Below the pieces are notes generated by a model. It saw only the letters and a list, made by a program, of their open reading frames with translations. It ran no database searches and was not told the origin of the DNA. DNA of 64,000 nt from Terebella lapidaria (Eukaryota > Annelida > Polychaeta > Terebellida > Terebellidae), in contig OX424570.1 in NCBI GenBank assembly GCA_949152475.1, positions 17,604,694 through 17,668,693 of the forward strand, given 5' to 3'. The position numbers and the translations under genes are program-made. Shown in pieces: positions 44,966 to 55,392 of this stretch. Numbering within the stretch: the first letter of the stretch is position 1; each line of letters begins with the position of its first letter.

Positions 44966-45842
44966 ACTGACCATAGCTCCCTGCGATGGTTAAAGAACTA
45001 TAACGATGCGGACGGTATGTTGGCTTGCTGGTTAGCCAAATTGCAACAATATGACTTTCGTATTGATCATCGTCCTGGAAAGCTTCACGGAAATGCCGAC
45101 GGACTTTCCTGCTGCCATAGTTGCAAACATTCGGACTGTCCCGGGCGCCTAGTCGTGCCAACCACGGACCCGGAAACGAGTTCTGGAGAACTCCCCGTTA
45201 GACGGATTACGGTGGTTCCTGTCGGACCCGAGAAAGACCCCCTGGACAGTGATACCATGACATCACCGGTCTTGTCTCGGATGATCTCGATACGCCAAGC
45301 CGCACGTGTGCGAGTGCTGGATGTAAAGTTGAACGGACAAGAATGGTTGTCGGACTATTCCACAGCGGACATTGTTGCCGCTCAACAAGTCGACCCGAGT
45401 GTCGGAGTCGTACGACAGTGGGTACTGAACGGGACGAAACCCATGTCAAAAGAAGTCGCCCGCTACGGCGAAGAAGTGAAAATTCTGGTTTCACGATGGA
45501 CTTTGTTAGCTCTGCAGGATGGAGTCCTCATACGGAATACCAAGCCGGACCCAACAGGTCGGACTGTCGTACAAACTGTGCTACCAGCGGCATTACGTAC
45601 GGTGGTTTTACATCAGCTCCACGACCTCAAGGTCGTAGGCCACCTCGGAATACAACGGACTGTCGAGAGAGTCAAGCGCCGGTTTTACTGGCCAGGTCTC
45701 GCCTTGGATGTTGCCCACTGGTGCGCCCGCTGCCCGCCGTGTGTGTCACGAAAAGGAAAACCAGCGCCCAAGAGATCGCCTCTCACGCAACTACCTACTG
45801 GGGCGCCATTCGATCGTATTTCCATGGATATCTTAGATACCC
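44966..45842 (+). pseudogene. pol: pol: RNase H end, linker and integrase zinc region
   Basis: In frame with the preceding segment across the TGA: TDHSSLRWLKNYNDADGM, HRPGKLHGNADGLS, a 100-residue linker, then the integrase HHCC region (HQLHDLKVVGHLGIQRTVERV ... WCARCPPC). The first integrase catalytic Asp (MDILD) is at about 45823-45837. A one-base change at about 45842 shifts the frame. Confidence 0.85.
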
Positions 45843-46126
45843 AGTTACCGGACGTGGAAACAGGTACATTCTTGTCATATCGGACTACTTTTCAAAGTAT
45901 ACGAACGCATTCCCGCTCCGCCACCATACGGCCAAGAATGTCGCCGACGTCTTGGTGAATCGCTGGATCGTGTACCACGGGGTACCGAAAGCCATCCACA
46001 GCGACCAAGGATCGGAATTTGAGTCTTCGCTATTTCGGAGTGTTGTACGCCTTCTTGGCGCCAAGAAAATTCGGACCACGCCCTACCGCCGACAAAGGGA
46101 CGGTCAAGTCGAACGATTCAATCGGA
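45843..46126 (+). pseudogene. pol: pol: integrase core, shifted frame
   Basis: Reads PVTGRGNRYILVISDYFSKYTNAFPLR, VYHGVPKAIHSDQGSEFE (second catalytic Asp) and GQVERFNRT (catalytic Glu). The core then stops abruptly at 46126, where an inverted foreign segment begins. Confidence 0.85.
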
Positions 46127-46227
46127 CGCACTCAAGTCCGACATTGAGTCCAAGGACGGACTCGGCGTATGGCGCTCTCCGCGCTTGACGAGTTTCGCCA
46201 TTACTTTCTGGCGAATGTCCGTTCCGG
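46127..46227. repeat. 101-bp perfect inverted copy of 48788-48888
   Basis: Every base of 46127-46227 is the reverse complement of 48788-48888, which is part of the extra 3' coding region of the same element. It replaces roughly 60 bp of integrase (the region that reads VLNMLAAFVNDRA in retrotransposon 1). Confidence 0.95.
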
Positions 46228-46743
46228 AAAACGACTGGGAATCGCTGGAAACGACTGGGATTTGCACTTACCATATGTACTCATGGTGTACCGCACCTCA
46301 GTGCATTCTTCAACCTGGTGTACACCACACCTGATGGTAAACGGACATGAAGCAATTTGCCTGTCAACTTGATGTTTCCAACATACGACCCAGAGCCGCT
46401 ACCTCCATGCGGACCTGAATACGTCGAGTATCTACTAACTGCTATCAGAGCTGCCCACGGGTTTGCGCAAGACCATCTGCAGAAAGCTGCAACCCGCCAG
46501 AAGATGGGGTATGACGCACATGCGAAATCTCGCCCTCAGTTCCAGCCGGGAGAGTTGGTACGATACTACTATCTGCCTCTCACACAGAACAATAAATTCG
46601 CAAGACCCTGGACTGGACCCTGGAGAGTCCTGGAACGCGTAACTGAGGTAGACTATCGAATCGCTCTAGTCTCCAATCCACGAAACACTAGAGTCGTCCA
46701 TCTTGACGTCATAAACCGTACGAAGGCGACGCACAGTTGCTGA
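46228..46743 (+). pseudogene. pol: pol: end of integrase core and C-terminal module
   Basis: After the inverted segment and a short duplication (ACGACTGGGA twice, 46231-46260) the core resumes with NDWDLHLPYVLMVYRTSVHSS in one frame. It then shifts near 46360 to MPVNLMFPTYDPEP, QKMGYDAHAKSRPQF, RYYYLPLTQNNKFARPWTGPWRVLERVTEVDYRIA, the C-terminal module also seen in retrotransposon 1. Confidence 0.85.
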
Positions 46744-46973
46744 ACCTTCAACCTCAAGTCGTATCACCACCCGAGTCGTCTAGCAGCACGGACTCACAGA
46801 TCGAACCATCCAACGATGCCTTGGAGCTCCTCAAGGAATTCCTCTACCCTTGGGACGTCACCGTACAAGACAAGTCGTCAGATACAGATCAGACTACCGA
46901 GACTGATACTTCGTCATCACCCGCCAGTCAGAGAAGCCACACATCCGGACCGCGACGCCGTCGCCAGAAGTGA
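46744..46973 (+). pseudogene. probable pol C-terminal tail
   Basis: A Ser/Thr/Asp-rich tail (PPESSSSTDSQIEPSNDALELL ... SQRSHTSGPRRRRQK) in a shifted frame, comparable in position and acidic character to the tail of retrotransposon 1 pol. It ends with a basic run. Confidence 0.5.
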
Positions 46974-48546
46974 AAATCGCGCAAGTCGAACTCTAGTGCT
47001 TCACAGCGAGCGCCAAAAACCTGCGGACCCAAACCCGCGAATGCTACGGACTCTTCCACAAGCGAGGCTACGCCCCAGCCTGCTCCACACAGTCGCCCTA
47101 GATGCACGATTCGCCGCCCAGCCCGGTTCAGATAACCACGGCTGTGCTAAGGGACTGGTCTCAATGATGATGAATATATGCTTGTCTATTGGACTATGAT
47201 GTCATATCACCCCAAAATATTTCTATAATATAATAATATTATGTACATATTCATTTCAATAACCATTTTCATGTACTGATGTCAGTGAGGCAATTTTCAT
47301 ATATGATATTGATATGGCGTTATAATATGATGCTGGTTATGATGGACTATGTGGTATATGATTTTATGCATTGCATATAACCTCGTACTTCTCCACTATC
47401 ATCTCTCGCTTGTTGCGCACTGCCTAAAAATTGCATGTTTAATCAATTACACCCATGTGTCAGCTGTAATGTCCTGCCATGAGCAAGATCACTTTGTCGC
47501 GGACGAGGTGAGAGGATAGCCATCTCCCGAGCAAGCGTCTGATAAGAGCCTCTGTTCCCCCTACGTACCATTCAGGGGAATGCCCTCAGGAGCAGGATTC
47601 GTCTATGTAAATAAACCTCTGCATTCCAACGCGCGATCTGTCATCACATTCATTGAAAATTACGCAACGCGCCACGGCAGGGCCGCCCAGATCATTCCAT
47701 CACCCCTCACGGAAATATCAGCGGTTCCATTATCTACGGCACTGGATGAAAATGAACGGACTGTACAAACTTCTGTGAGCATGGTATTTATACCTCAGAA
47801 TTTATACGGACAGTGATCATCTGTTCTAAACAATTTGATCAAACGTTTATTGTGCGCTAACTGTGCAGATAAGGAACGGACTTAGTGAAAGAGTTCACAC
47901 GGAAAAGCATGAAGTGCAAATAAACACTGAAGCCGCCCGAGGCACCTCCATATAAACATTCCCAGTTAACTTCAATAGAGAGTGGAAGCACGAAAAAGGT
48001 GCAGTAATCTTGACTGTATGCTAGAAGGACAGTGAAATGATTGGATTGCGTTATCCAGAAGTTTGTGTCGGACTATGGGAAAACAGAGCAGCTGTGTGTT
48101 ATCCTACTGCCCCACTAGACTGGTGTCATAAACCAGAGCTTTGATGTACCCGCGTTGCCTGGGTGATGGACCGCCCCCTCTTCATGCGACTGAGAGCCGA
48201 GATGGATCAAGCGAACGTAAAAAGACAATAGACAGAGCGCACCCCCCGATTAGAGACAAACTGCAAAAGACACTGTCAGCACTTTGTGTGTGTACGGATG
48301 CCAGATAAGCAGGAAAGTTTTGAAAGTAGGTCATTCTGGCTGCGGACACTGGAGAGTAAACATCTAGTGGAAAAGTGTTGAAGATAATACAGTGATCTTG
48401 AGAGACAATCAAACACTACTTTGAATATATATTTCGTACGGCAATAGAACGGACTATTGAATAACATTTCACGAACATTTATGCATAACTTGATACGTAC
48501 ATTGTATTAAATAACCAGTCGAACTATCGAGTGTGGGCTCACGCCA
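46974..48546 (+). other. non-coding spacer inside retrotransposon 2
   Basis: 1.5 kb between pol and the extra coding region. AT-rich from 47160 on. It has GAACGGACT words but no supported open frame and no splice site I would defend. It could hold the leader or promoter of the downstream coding region. Confidence 0.5.
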
Positions 48547-49026
48547 GTGAGCGAAATTCGAACTATGTCGTCCTCCGACAAGGACGGAGGTAAACCGCCG
48601 GACAAGAACGCGGCATCCAATGGCGATAAAAACGGACTCCCACTAGCTGTCAGGATAGTGGAGGCTGGGGATGAGCCTGAACATCCCATCGTACTCGAGG
48701 AACCGGCGACAGCCGACAGAGCATTGGGAACAGTTTCCCCTACTTCGGACTTAATCACGATTTCGGATTCAGAAACGGCCTCCGGGCCCGGAACGGACAT
48801 TCGCCAGAAAGTAATGGCGAAACTCGTCAAGCGCGGAGAGCGCCATACGCCGAGTCCGTCCTTGGACTCAATGTCGGACTTGAGTGCGCCCGACTTCCAG
48901 CGCCTGGAAGAAGGCGGGAAAATTGTCGAACAGGCTAGGGCTGCCAGGGATGCGGCAAAAGCCTCACGACCGACCGCCATTTCGGCTACTTCGCCTGCTT
49001 CGGCTGAACCGGCCAAGCCCGTATGA
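48547..49026 (+). pseudogene. extra 3' region, part 1: charged Ser/Asp-rich ORF
   Basis: 159-160 codons, the first Met probably at MSSSDKDGGKPPDKNAASNG (48565). Hydrophilic, Asp/Ser/Pro/Ala rich, with no membrane segment, signal peptide or known domain. It shares the lysine/aspartate-rich style of the gag N-terminus in retrotransposon 1 (MADKGDTPKSKSE), but I cannot show homology. Part 2 is in the same frame after a gap with stops. Region 48788-48888 was copied, inverted, into the integrase. Confidence 0.5.
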
Positions 49027-49290
49027 CCTCTCGCGTTGCTACCGCACGCGTCGACATCGCGAGGATATTCCTCAGCATATACGGACTTATTCCGGACTCA
49101 CGGAAATCATGAGTCGCGAGATCTACGACAACGGACATATCGCCGTCAAGTTGACGAGTTGATGGAACTCGTGCCTCGTCCCCCCACACCTCACGGGATG
49201 AGCCCGATCGACTGGAGCGCGGTCCCGCTTTACGAACGGAACTGACAGGCAGGATTAGGACACGTCCGTGACTTTTCCGCACCATCAACA

Positions 49291-50154
49291 TTGACGGAGA
49301 GTCAGTACCTGACTCTTATGCCGCTGCGTCTCGGGACAGGAGGCTTCGACTGTCCTTTTTGTACAAGCGAGGAGGAGTCGGAGCATGAACGTACCTGGCC
49401 CACGGTACCTCGCCGGGCCCCACTTCGTACCCCACAGGAGCTAGATGCCCACGTGCTGGCATATCACATGCCATTTGTTCGTTTCTTTGTGTGCCCCGCA
49501 CGGGACGGGTACATGACCCTGACATTGTCGGACATGATTCAGCATATCTCGACGCCCACGGCGAGTCATGCGGACCGATTCCCCATCTTCCAGAGGGGAT
49601 CATTAATGGCCACGGAGAATATGGTCACTCGTTTTGCCAAGCGATGTGGGGTTGACATGCAACCCAACCCGAACTATCGGCCACCACGCGTACCAGCGCA
49701 CGTGCCCATCTTCCGACGGACGCCGGACTCCGTACTAACTTTGGGCATCTGGGTGATGGCGCCCGCGGTGATGTCGCAGTACCCGCCCAATTCCGCACCT
49801 GAGGTCCAACTGGTACTGGACCGTATCGAGTTCGCTCAGCTAAAAACCAGAGCTGAGGAAGTGAAAGTTGAACGGATGGTACGGGACATCCAGCTGATCA
49901 ATCGGAACGTCCGTTATCGAAAACCAGGGGCGTTCTATTTTGACCGCCCTATCGTCTACCGAACCTCGGCCATGAAGGCTGCCGAACCTCAGACTCCGGT
50001 TTCACCAGCCACAGGAGATTCGACTCCCGCCCAGAGCCCCGGTGGGCGATACCTAAACGCCGGACTGTTGAGAGGCCAACAGCGCCTAATGTTACGGACT
50101 ACAGGGTTCGGGAGGGCCTTGTGCCACCCCCGGACGACTAACCGCCACTATTGA
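49291..50154 (+). pseudogene. extra 3' region, part 2: protein with CPFC...H...H zinc-finger-like motif
   Basis: 287 codons. Near the N-terminus, GGFDCPFCTSEEE is followed about 30 residues later by LDAHVLAYH, a C2H2-like arrangement with a long loop. A second cysteine and histidines (VCPARDGYMTLTLSDMIQH) follow. The rest is basic and Pro-rich (NYRPPRVPAHVPIFRRTPD, KVERMVRDIQLINRNVRYRKPGAFYFDRP). It lies where env sits in some gypsy elements, but there is no signal peptide, transmembrane segment or furin-type site, so it is not envelope-like. I do not recognise the family. Confidence 0.55.
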
Positions 50155-50159
50155 GCAGA

Positions 50160-50519
50160 CCAACGGTCGATGCGGACTCGACGGAAGCCTCGGACTCGGT
50201 CGTTCCCATGGAAACGACTTCGGAATCGGCCAGTGAATCGGACTCGGTGACTAAGAAACCGTACTCAGAAGTGGTCACCCCACCTACGAACCCGGACTCG
50301 CAAATGGAGTGCGATCAGCCGCCGCCGCTTCAAGTGATCGAAGACGAGCCGGAACCTTGACGGAACCGAACACCCAACAGCGGACCGGGCTCGTCAATTG
50401 AGCCATCTCGCGGACTGATTAATTTCGGCCCACCTCCTCCGTACCTGGACTATGAGGAAGAACTGTTGCTGCCTGCAACTACCCTGGTCACTCGGGCCAA
50501 CGATCCGGATTGACCCTGT
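50160..50519 (+). pseudogene. extra 3' region, part 3: acidic Ser/Asp-rich segment
   Basis: Continues after part 2 in a different frame: PTVDADSTEASDSVVPMETTSESASESDS ... DQPPPLQVIEDEPEP to 50360. Then, after another shift, LINFGPPPPYLDYEEELLLPATTLV to about 50514. This looks like a low-complexity acidic linker joining parts 2 and 4 in one ancestral protein. Confidence 0.45.
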
Positions 50520-50525
50520 TTACAT

Positions 50526-51287
50526 ATGGAGGTCCTGGAGGATCAGGAGCCTTTGCCTCGTGATCTCGAGGTTAATTTCGGACTTCACGGATCCGGAGAA
50601 TTTGGAGCGGACTATCAACTGCTCCGCCAACACGGACAGCGGCTTGTGGAACGGACTCTGCCCGGACTGCAGGTCCTCCCTGGCATCAATCCGGACTTCC
50701 TCGACTTTTACCAGGACGACGACACACGTCGCCTGCCTGCCGGACTCGGACCGCACCAGTCCTATTGGATGGACAGGATCGCACGAGCTGCAGCGGACGC
50801 GGACCCGCTACTGTTAGCAGAGGATGCGGACCATCATCTGCCGTCTCTGGCAATCAGTGCAGACGATTTGGCACTCCAGCAACTCCGTGCCATCCGCCGC
50901 GGATACGTACTGGCGATGGACGCTCATATCCGTCAAGCGGAATACAACGCCATGGCCGTTGGTTATGGCATGGGTTCGCTGCATGAGCGACAGTCCCCGG
51001 TAGCCCCACACCCTCTCCTGGAGGAGAACCGTCGGCTCCGGGAGGAGCTCCGCACCGCGGAACAAACGAACTCGGACTTACGGGAAGAGGTACAGGAGCT
51101 TAGAGCCCGCCTCTCTACGACTTCGTCTTCGTCACCGGAACCTCAAGGGATCCCCGACGAACTTTGGACGACGATTGTGTCGGTCCTGCCGCACTTGCCA
51201 GCCGAGGAACAACGGCGGCTGATGCAACAGGCATCGCCAGCCGCCCGGCCTCCGGCGTCACGGAGACGCGACCGTTCTACGGACTGA
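50526..51287 (+). pseudogene. extra 3' region, part 4: coiled-coil protein
   Basis: 253 codons. The N-terminal part is acidic with DPLLLAEDADHHLPSLAISADDLALQQLRAIRRGYVLAMDAHIRQAEYNAMA, predicted helical from sequence. LLEENRRLREELRTAEQTNSDLREEVQELRARL (residues about 165-197) has clear heptad spacing of Leu and is a coiled coil. The C-terminus is Arg-rich. Together with parts 1-3 it may represent one degraded protein of roughly 900 residues. Confidence 0.55.
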
Positions 51288-51766
51288 AGTGTCGGGTGTG
51301 CAAGGACCCGGAAACCCTCACTTGTACCCCAGGGCACAGCACCAGGATAGCTGTGTCCTGTAAAGTCGAACTATTCGTGAAATATATGTGTGATTTCGTA
51401 CTAATCTAACCCTGGTCACAAAAAGAAATATTCCGTTCTGTTAAAGAACGTTGAGGACTATTTTACATTCCAATAATATAATATGTATATATATATGTGA
51501 TTCTTTTAACTGTGATTCATGTGTTTGATTTTCGTGTTTCATCTCATTGTGTTCAATGTGTTCATATCATTTAGTGACTGTTGACGGACTGACTAATGAC
51601 TTTATTTTGACAGTTAGAATTTTTATTGTATCCATTGTTTTACCATTGTCTCGCGCGGTGAATGTGTTTTTCCCTTTAGGACTTTTAGCTTATCATGTTT
51701 AGATTTTTGGACAGTTAGGTTCGGGGAGGGTAAATTCCCAGGGGGTAATTTGACGAAGGGGTGTTT
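51288..51766 (+). other. 3' untranslated region and polypurine tract of retrotransposon 2
   Basis: AT-rich, ending with GGGGAGGGTAAATTCCCAGGGGG and GACGAAGGGGTG (51723-51763) directly before the LTR TGTAGAATA. The last purine run is the likely plus-strand primer. Confidence 0.7.
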
Positions 51767-52420
51767 TGTAGAATATTTATGACTGTAATGGCCCGAAACC
51801 CTCCCTGACACATTCTCCCACTCGACACACACCACACAGATTCATCACATGACATCATACTTACCTTACGTCACCGGGCACGCACCGTCCTTGCACCGCA
51901 CCTACATATAAACAACACTGCTCACGCTATCGCTTCCTACAATCCCACCAATCACCACATTCGCAGACACATAACTCCGCCCATACAGACATGACATCAC
52001 TTTCCCGCCATTTACATGAACACCTGCCACATGACAAAAAATGTGGCAAAACCCACACACATCATATATTTAGTCCCGCGCTTTCCCGCCTTTTTAGGTC
52101 AGTTGAGAATTAGCATCCGAGTTGAGAATTAGAATTCAGGTTGTGAAGGAGTAATCAATTACTGAGAGGTACATTACAGAAGATTGTGATAAGAAGAGTT
52201 AATATCGGACTATATTCAAAACATCGGACTTTATATCGGGATCACGAGTGAAACAGTAAGTGAATGCCGTGATCGTCATCGGACTTTAATCATCCAAATA
52301 AACTTGGATTATTGTTGAGGTTACGTCAGACTTCTTGTTTGTGTGATACGCACAACTTACATCGCACTATTCGATCGGTGGGCGTAATAGCCGCCCGAAG
52401 AACTCCGCTATTCCGTCACA
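51767..52420 (+). repeat. 3' LTR of retrotransposon 2
   Basis: 654 bp. Ends and most of the body match the 5' LTR, but 52096-52165 (with GTTGAGAATTAG twice) has no counterpart there. Confidence 0.9.
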
Positions 52421-53142
52421 GATATAACATGCCAGTACGTGCCCTGTTTACGATGTGCATATGAAATACTTAGCTAATTCATCCCGAAACATGTATGTTA
52501 CATGTAAATCATTTCTCGAATGCTGTGTGCATCAGAGGTATATTATCAGGGCTACAAGAGTCCGTCATGATGTAGCTCTATGGTGTGCATATACGAGTGT
52601 GTACGCAGTAAGATGAATTTTCAGTGATTTGTTATTGTATCCCTCGAACTTTAATATTTCAAGATTTCAGAATCAATAAATATTCATGCGTTTCAAAACA
52701 TGCTAAGTTATTAGGATCCAATCTATCATCCTTGACCATTTCAGCCTTGGCATTTGACATCATTGGTCATTCCAATAATCATTACTATGATAGAGAATTA
52801 ACTGATGTTTTGGTGAAAAAGGAACAATATTGCTGAACACCTTGACAACAGTTTCACCAGTTAAGCCTACGTGTATTATTTACCACAATAAAATAGTTAA
52901 CACAATCATGAAACATCTATTATTGGGCTAAACAAAGTAAAGGTTCCGTCCACAATCGATTTTATTACTGCAGTATCATTGATATGTTACTGAACGATTT
53001 AACATTAATTTTGCTAAACAAATATATGTATGTTATTGACCACGATGGAAATAGTTGAGGCGAACATTTATTATTGGGCTCAAATATGAAAGGTTCTGTA
53101 TAGATTTTATGGCTGTGGCAATGTTGATATTACTGAATAGCT
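52421..53142 (+). repeat. degenerate about 150-165-bp satellite, left part
   Basis: From about 52800, units share A(C/G)CACAATAA.AATAGTTA, CA(T)TTATTATTGGGCT, AAAGGTTC(C/T)GT, GATTTTAT..CTG and GATATTACTGAA. 52421-52800 has no recognised feature. Confidence 0.7.
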
Positions 53143-53146
53143 TTAA

Positions 53147-53571
53147 CGTAGTCCGCTACAAACAGGGAGGTAATGAAAAGTCAAAATTTAAAAGTTATAT
53201 CTTAAATATTATCTCTTCAAAATAACATATTTTATAGAGTAACTGATCAGCATTCTGATACTGAAAAGAAAATAGGGGGTCACCGTGCTGGTTTTCTTCG
53301 ACATATTCGATCAAAAATCACAAACATTTACTAAAATGACTTAATTTATGGTATTTGTACACATTTTTGGCCATATTCCCATATTGCATCTTGTTTTCCA
53401 AGAGAACGGATACGGTGACCCCCTATTTTCTTTTCAGTTTTAAGATGCTGATCAGTTATTCTATAAAATATGTCACTTTGAAGCTCTAGATTTTGTTAAA
53501 ACAGTCAGTTAATACAGTTTATTTTGAAAAACTCTTTGACCCCCTCCCCGCACTGTTTGGAACGGACTACC
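53147..53571. mobile_element. TTAA-type foldback MITE
   Basis: Flanked by TTAA at 53143-53146 and 53572-53575. The ends CGTAGTCCGCTACAAACAGGG and (inverse of) GGTAGTCCGTTCCAAACAGTG form the TIR. A second inverted block (TAGAGTAACTGATCAGCAT ... AGAAAATAGGGGGTCACCGT with its inverse at 53420-53475) makes a foldback. 425 bp, non-coding. TTAA targets are used by piggyBac-like and some Kolobok elements. It splits the surrounding satellite. Confidence 0.85.
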
Positions 53572-53935
53572 TTAAGTCTATAATTGAGCACAATAAGAAT
53601 AGTTAGGGCAAGCAACAGCAATTATTCAGCTCAACGACGAAAGGCTTCTGCCCAGGAGAGATTTTATGGCGAAAATAATATCAATCTTATGGAATAAGTT
53701 TGCATTAAAATCACCAGTTAAGTCTATTACTGAACACGGTAATAATAGATAAGGCTGAAAACATTTATTACTGGGGTCATCAAGGACAAAGTCTTGTCCA
53801 GAAATATTCCGCATTCAATTCAAGACTTGGCTAAAGTAAAGTTGATATTACTGAATTAGGTCAAAGCTAAGTCCAATATTGAGCACAATTTAAAGAGATA
53901 AGAAGAGTAACTTTATTTATTCGGCTTATTCAGGG
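53572..53935 (+). repeat. degenerate about 150-165-bp satellite, right part
   Basis: Continues the units of 52800-53142: TGAGCACAATAAGAATAGTTAGGGCAA, TTATTCAGCTCAACGACGAAAGGCTTCTG, AGATTTTATGGCG, and one more at 53720-53860. Confidence 0.75.
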
Positions 53936-54049
53936 AAGGTTTATTCATGGCCATCGCGATGATTTCGGCCATTTTACAGAGTTCTCGTACAAGCCGAAAT
54001 ATTTACAGGCATTTGTTGGGTCATTTTTGGTCGCCTTTCCATTCACAGG

Positions 54050-54770
54050 ATTAGTCGTTTATGGGGAATATTTTGGTAACAATGAACTTGACCTCAAACA
54101 TGTTGAATATTCAAACGGAAGGCAATATCGTCCCTGATAATTGTACATTGGCCCCCGAAACACTGAATACTTGATGGTAGAACTTAGTATTATATCACAC
54201 GTATGTATGAAGCTATATTATATGGGGAATATTCCTGTGGCCTTGAACTCGACCCCTTGATATTAGGTTCTTAAAGGTAATATAGTATGTCCATTTTAAA
54301 TTCGTAGTATGGGGTATTGGCAATAAGAGTAAATATTCTAGGTTTGTGGTATCGGCATATTTGAGACATATTATGGAGATTTTAAACTTGACCTTGGGTA
54401 GCCATGAGTTAGCGAACTAAAGGTCAGATCTTTGACAGGCATATCCAATGAAGATTTTAGGGAAGCGTATAGGAAGTCATAGATGAAGCATCTTTTAGTG
54501 ATCTTGAATTTGATTTTGTATGACTTTTAGTTCTCACACTTTGAGTATTTTCGCCTTAATTGTACGTTTTTGAAGACGCATGGTGAAGATCGTGTATCTT
54601 ATGGTGAAGTCATATATGGTGTATATTATGGTGATCTTGAACTTGAACTGATATGAGCCCAGGTGTTCAATTTGTTAGTGACATCGATCCTCACCTGAGA
54701 TCACATTGTGATTGTGTGTCATTGAAAGATAAATCTTGAATATAAACACAATCATTGATGACAAACTTAA
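54050..54770 (+). repeat. degenerate repeat with TGAACTTGACCT/TGATCTTGAACTTGAACT words
   Basis: Four to five diverged units with A(G)GAAGTCATA.ATG...G.ATCTT..TGGTGATCTTGAACTTGAACT. The style is the same as in 23400-23960 (upstream of paralogue A). No clear TIR ends are visible here. It ends about 0.6 kb before paralogue B. Confidence 0.6.
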
Positions 54771-55392
54771 TGTTGTATCAGGACCATACAGAGAGCGATG
54801 TATTCTGCATCCTCTCGGTACATCTTCTGGCAACAGAGCTTGGGATTATATATTTATATAGTTTATACATACGATTTGGAGATACGATACTTTGAGCGAA
54901 TTGCCAGTTAGCTGCAGCACACTTTTTTCTATATATGTTTTGTGTATTGTCTTAGGAAACATATTTTAACAGGAGGGGAATACTAAACGCACAGCATTGA
55001 CTCCGCCTGTTCTTTTTTAAAAGTACTATTCTTGTTTCTTTTTCTCTCGCTGACGACGGGTATTTTCGTACCAATTGTGTATTAGATATCGGTATAATGT
55101 GTAGGCGGGATATCACTATGCAAATCAATAATACAGCATATTCGTAGCTCGGCGTAAACGGTGTCTATTCTAAGCACCAAACAAGTAGGGCATGTTTTAT
55201 CAGTAAACTTCAACTGCTGAATCGAAACTAAATGACAGCGCTCTATTTCCGTGAATGAGGCCTGAGGCCTCATAACAGAACGCTGGAATATTGCCAACAC
55301 TTTCACACTCAGTGCCAGAAAAAGTCCGTACAAGCTCCATATGAATGTCTCGGAACCAAAGGTCGATCTCAAACAGGAAAAAAACAGCCATC
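54771..55392. other. 5' flank of paralogue B
   Basis: No repeat or gene recognised. An in-frame upstream Met (55345) would add 16 residues to paralogue B. Confidence 0.4.

Larger units (their letters stand above)
39899..52420 (+). mobile_element. Ty3/gypsy retrotransposon 2 (degraded), with an extra 3' coding region
   Basis: LTRs lie at 39899-40536 and 51767-52420, both with TGTAGAATATTTATGACTG starts and CCGTCACA ends. The order is primer-binding site, gag with CCHC knuckle, protease, RT with its core deleted, RNase H, integrase, C-terminal module, non-coding spacer, a 2.7-kb extra coding region, polypurine tract and LTR. It is larger than retrotransposon 1 (12.5 kb) and homologous to it through pol. 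The flanking bases (ATAAT and GATAT) do not match, so no target duplication is visible. Confidence 0.9.

Noticed and set aside
48507..49016. 169-codon minus-strand frame opposite the extra 3' region of retrotransposon 2
   Set aside because: The plus-strand frame has the expected charged composition and lines up with the following parts. The minus frame looks like a composition shadow.
48547..51287. An envelope gene in retrotransposon 2
   Set aside because: No signal peptide, membrane span or cleavage site, and highly charged sequence throughout.
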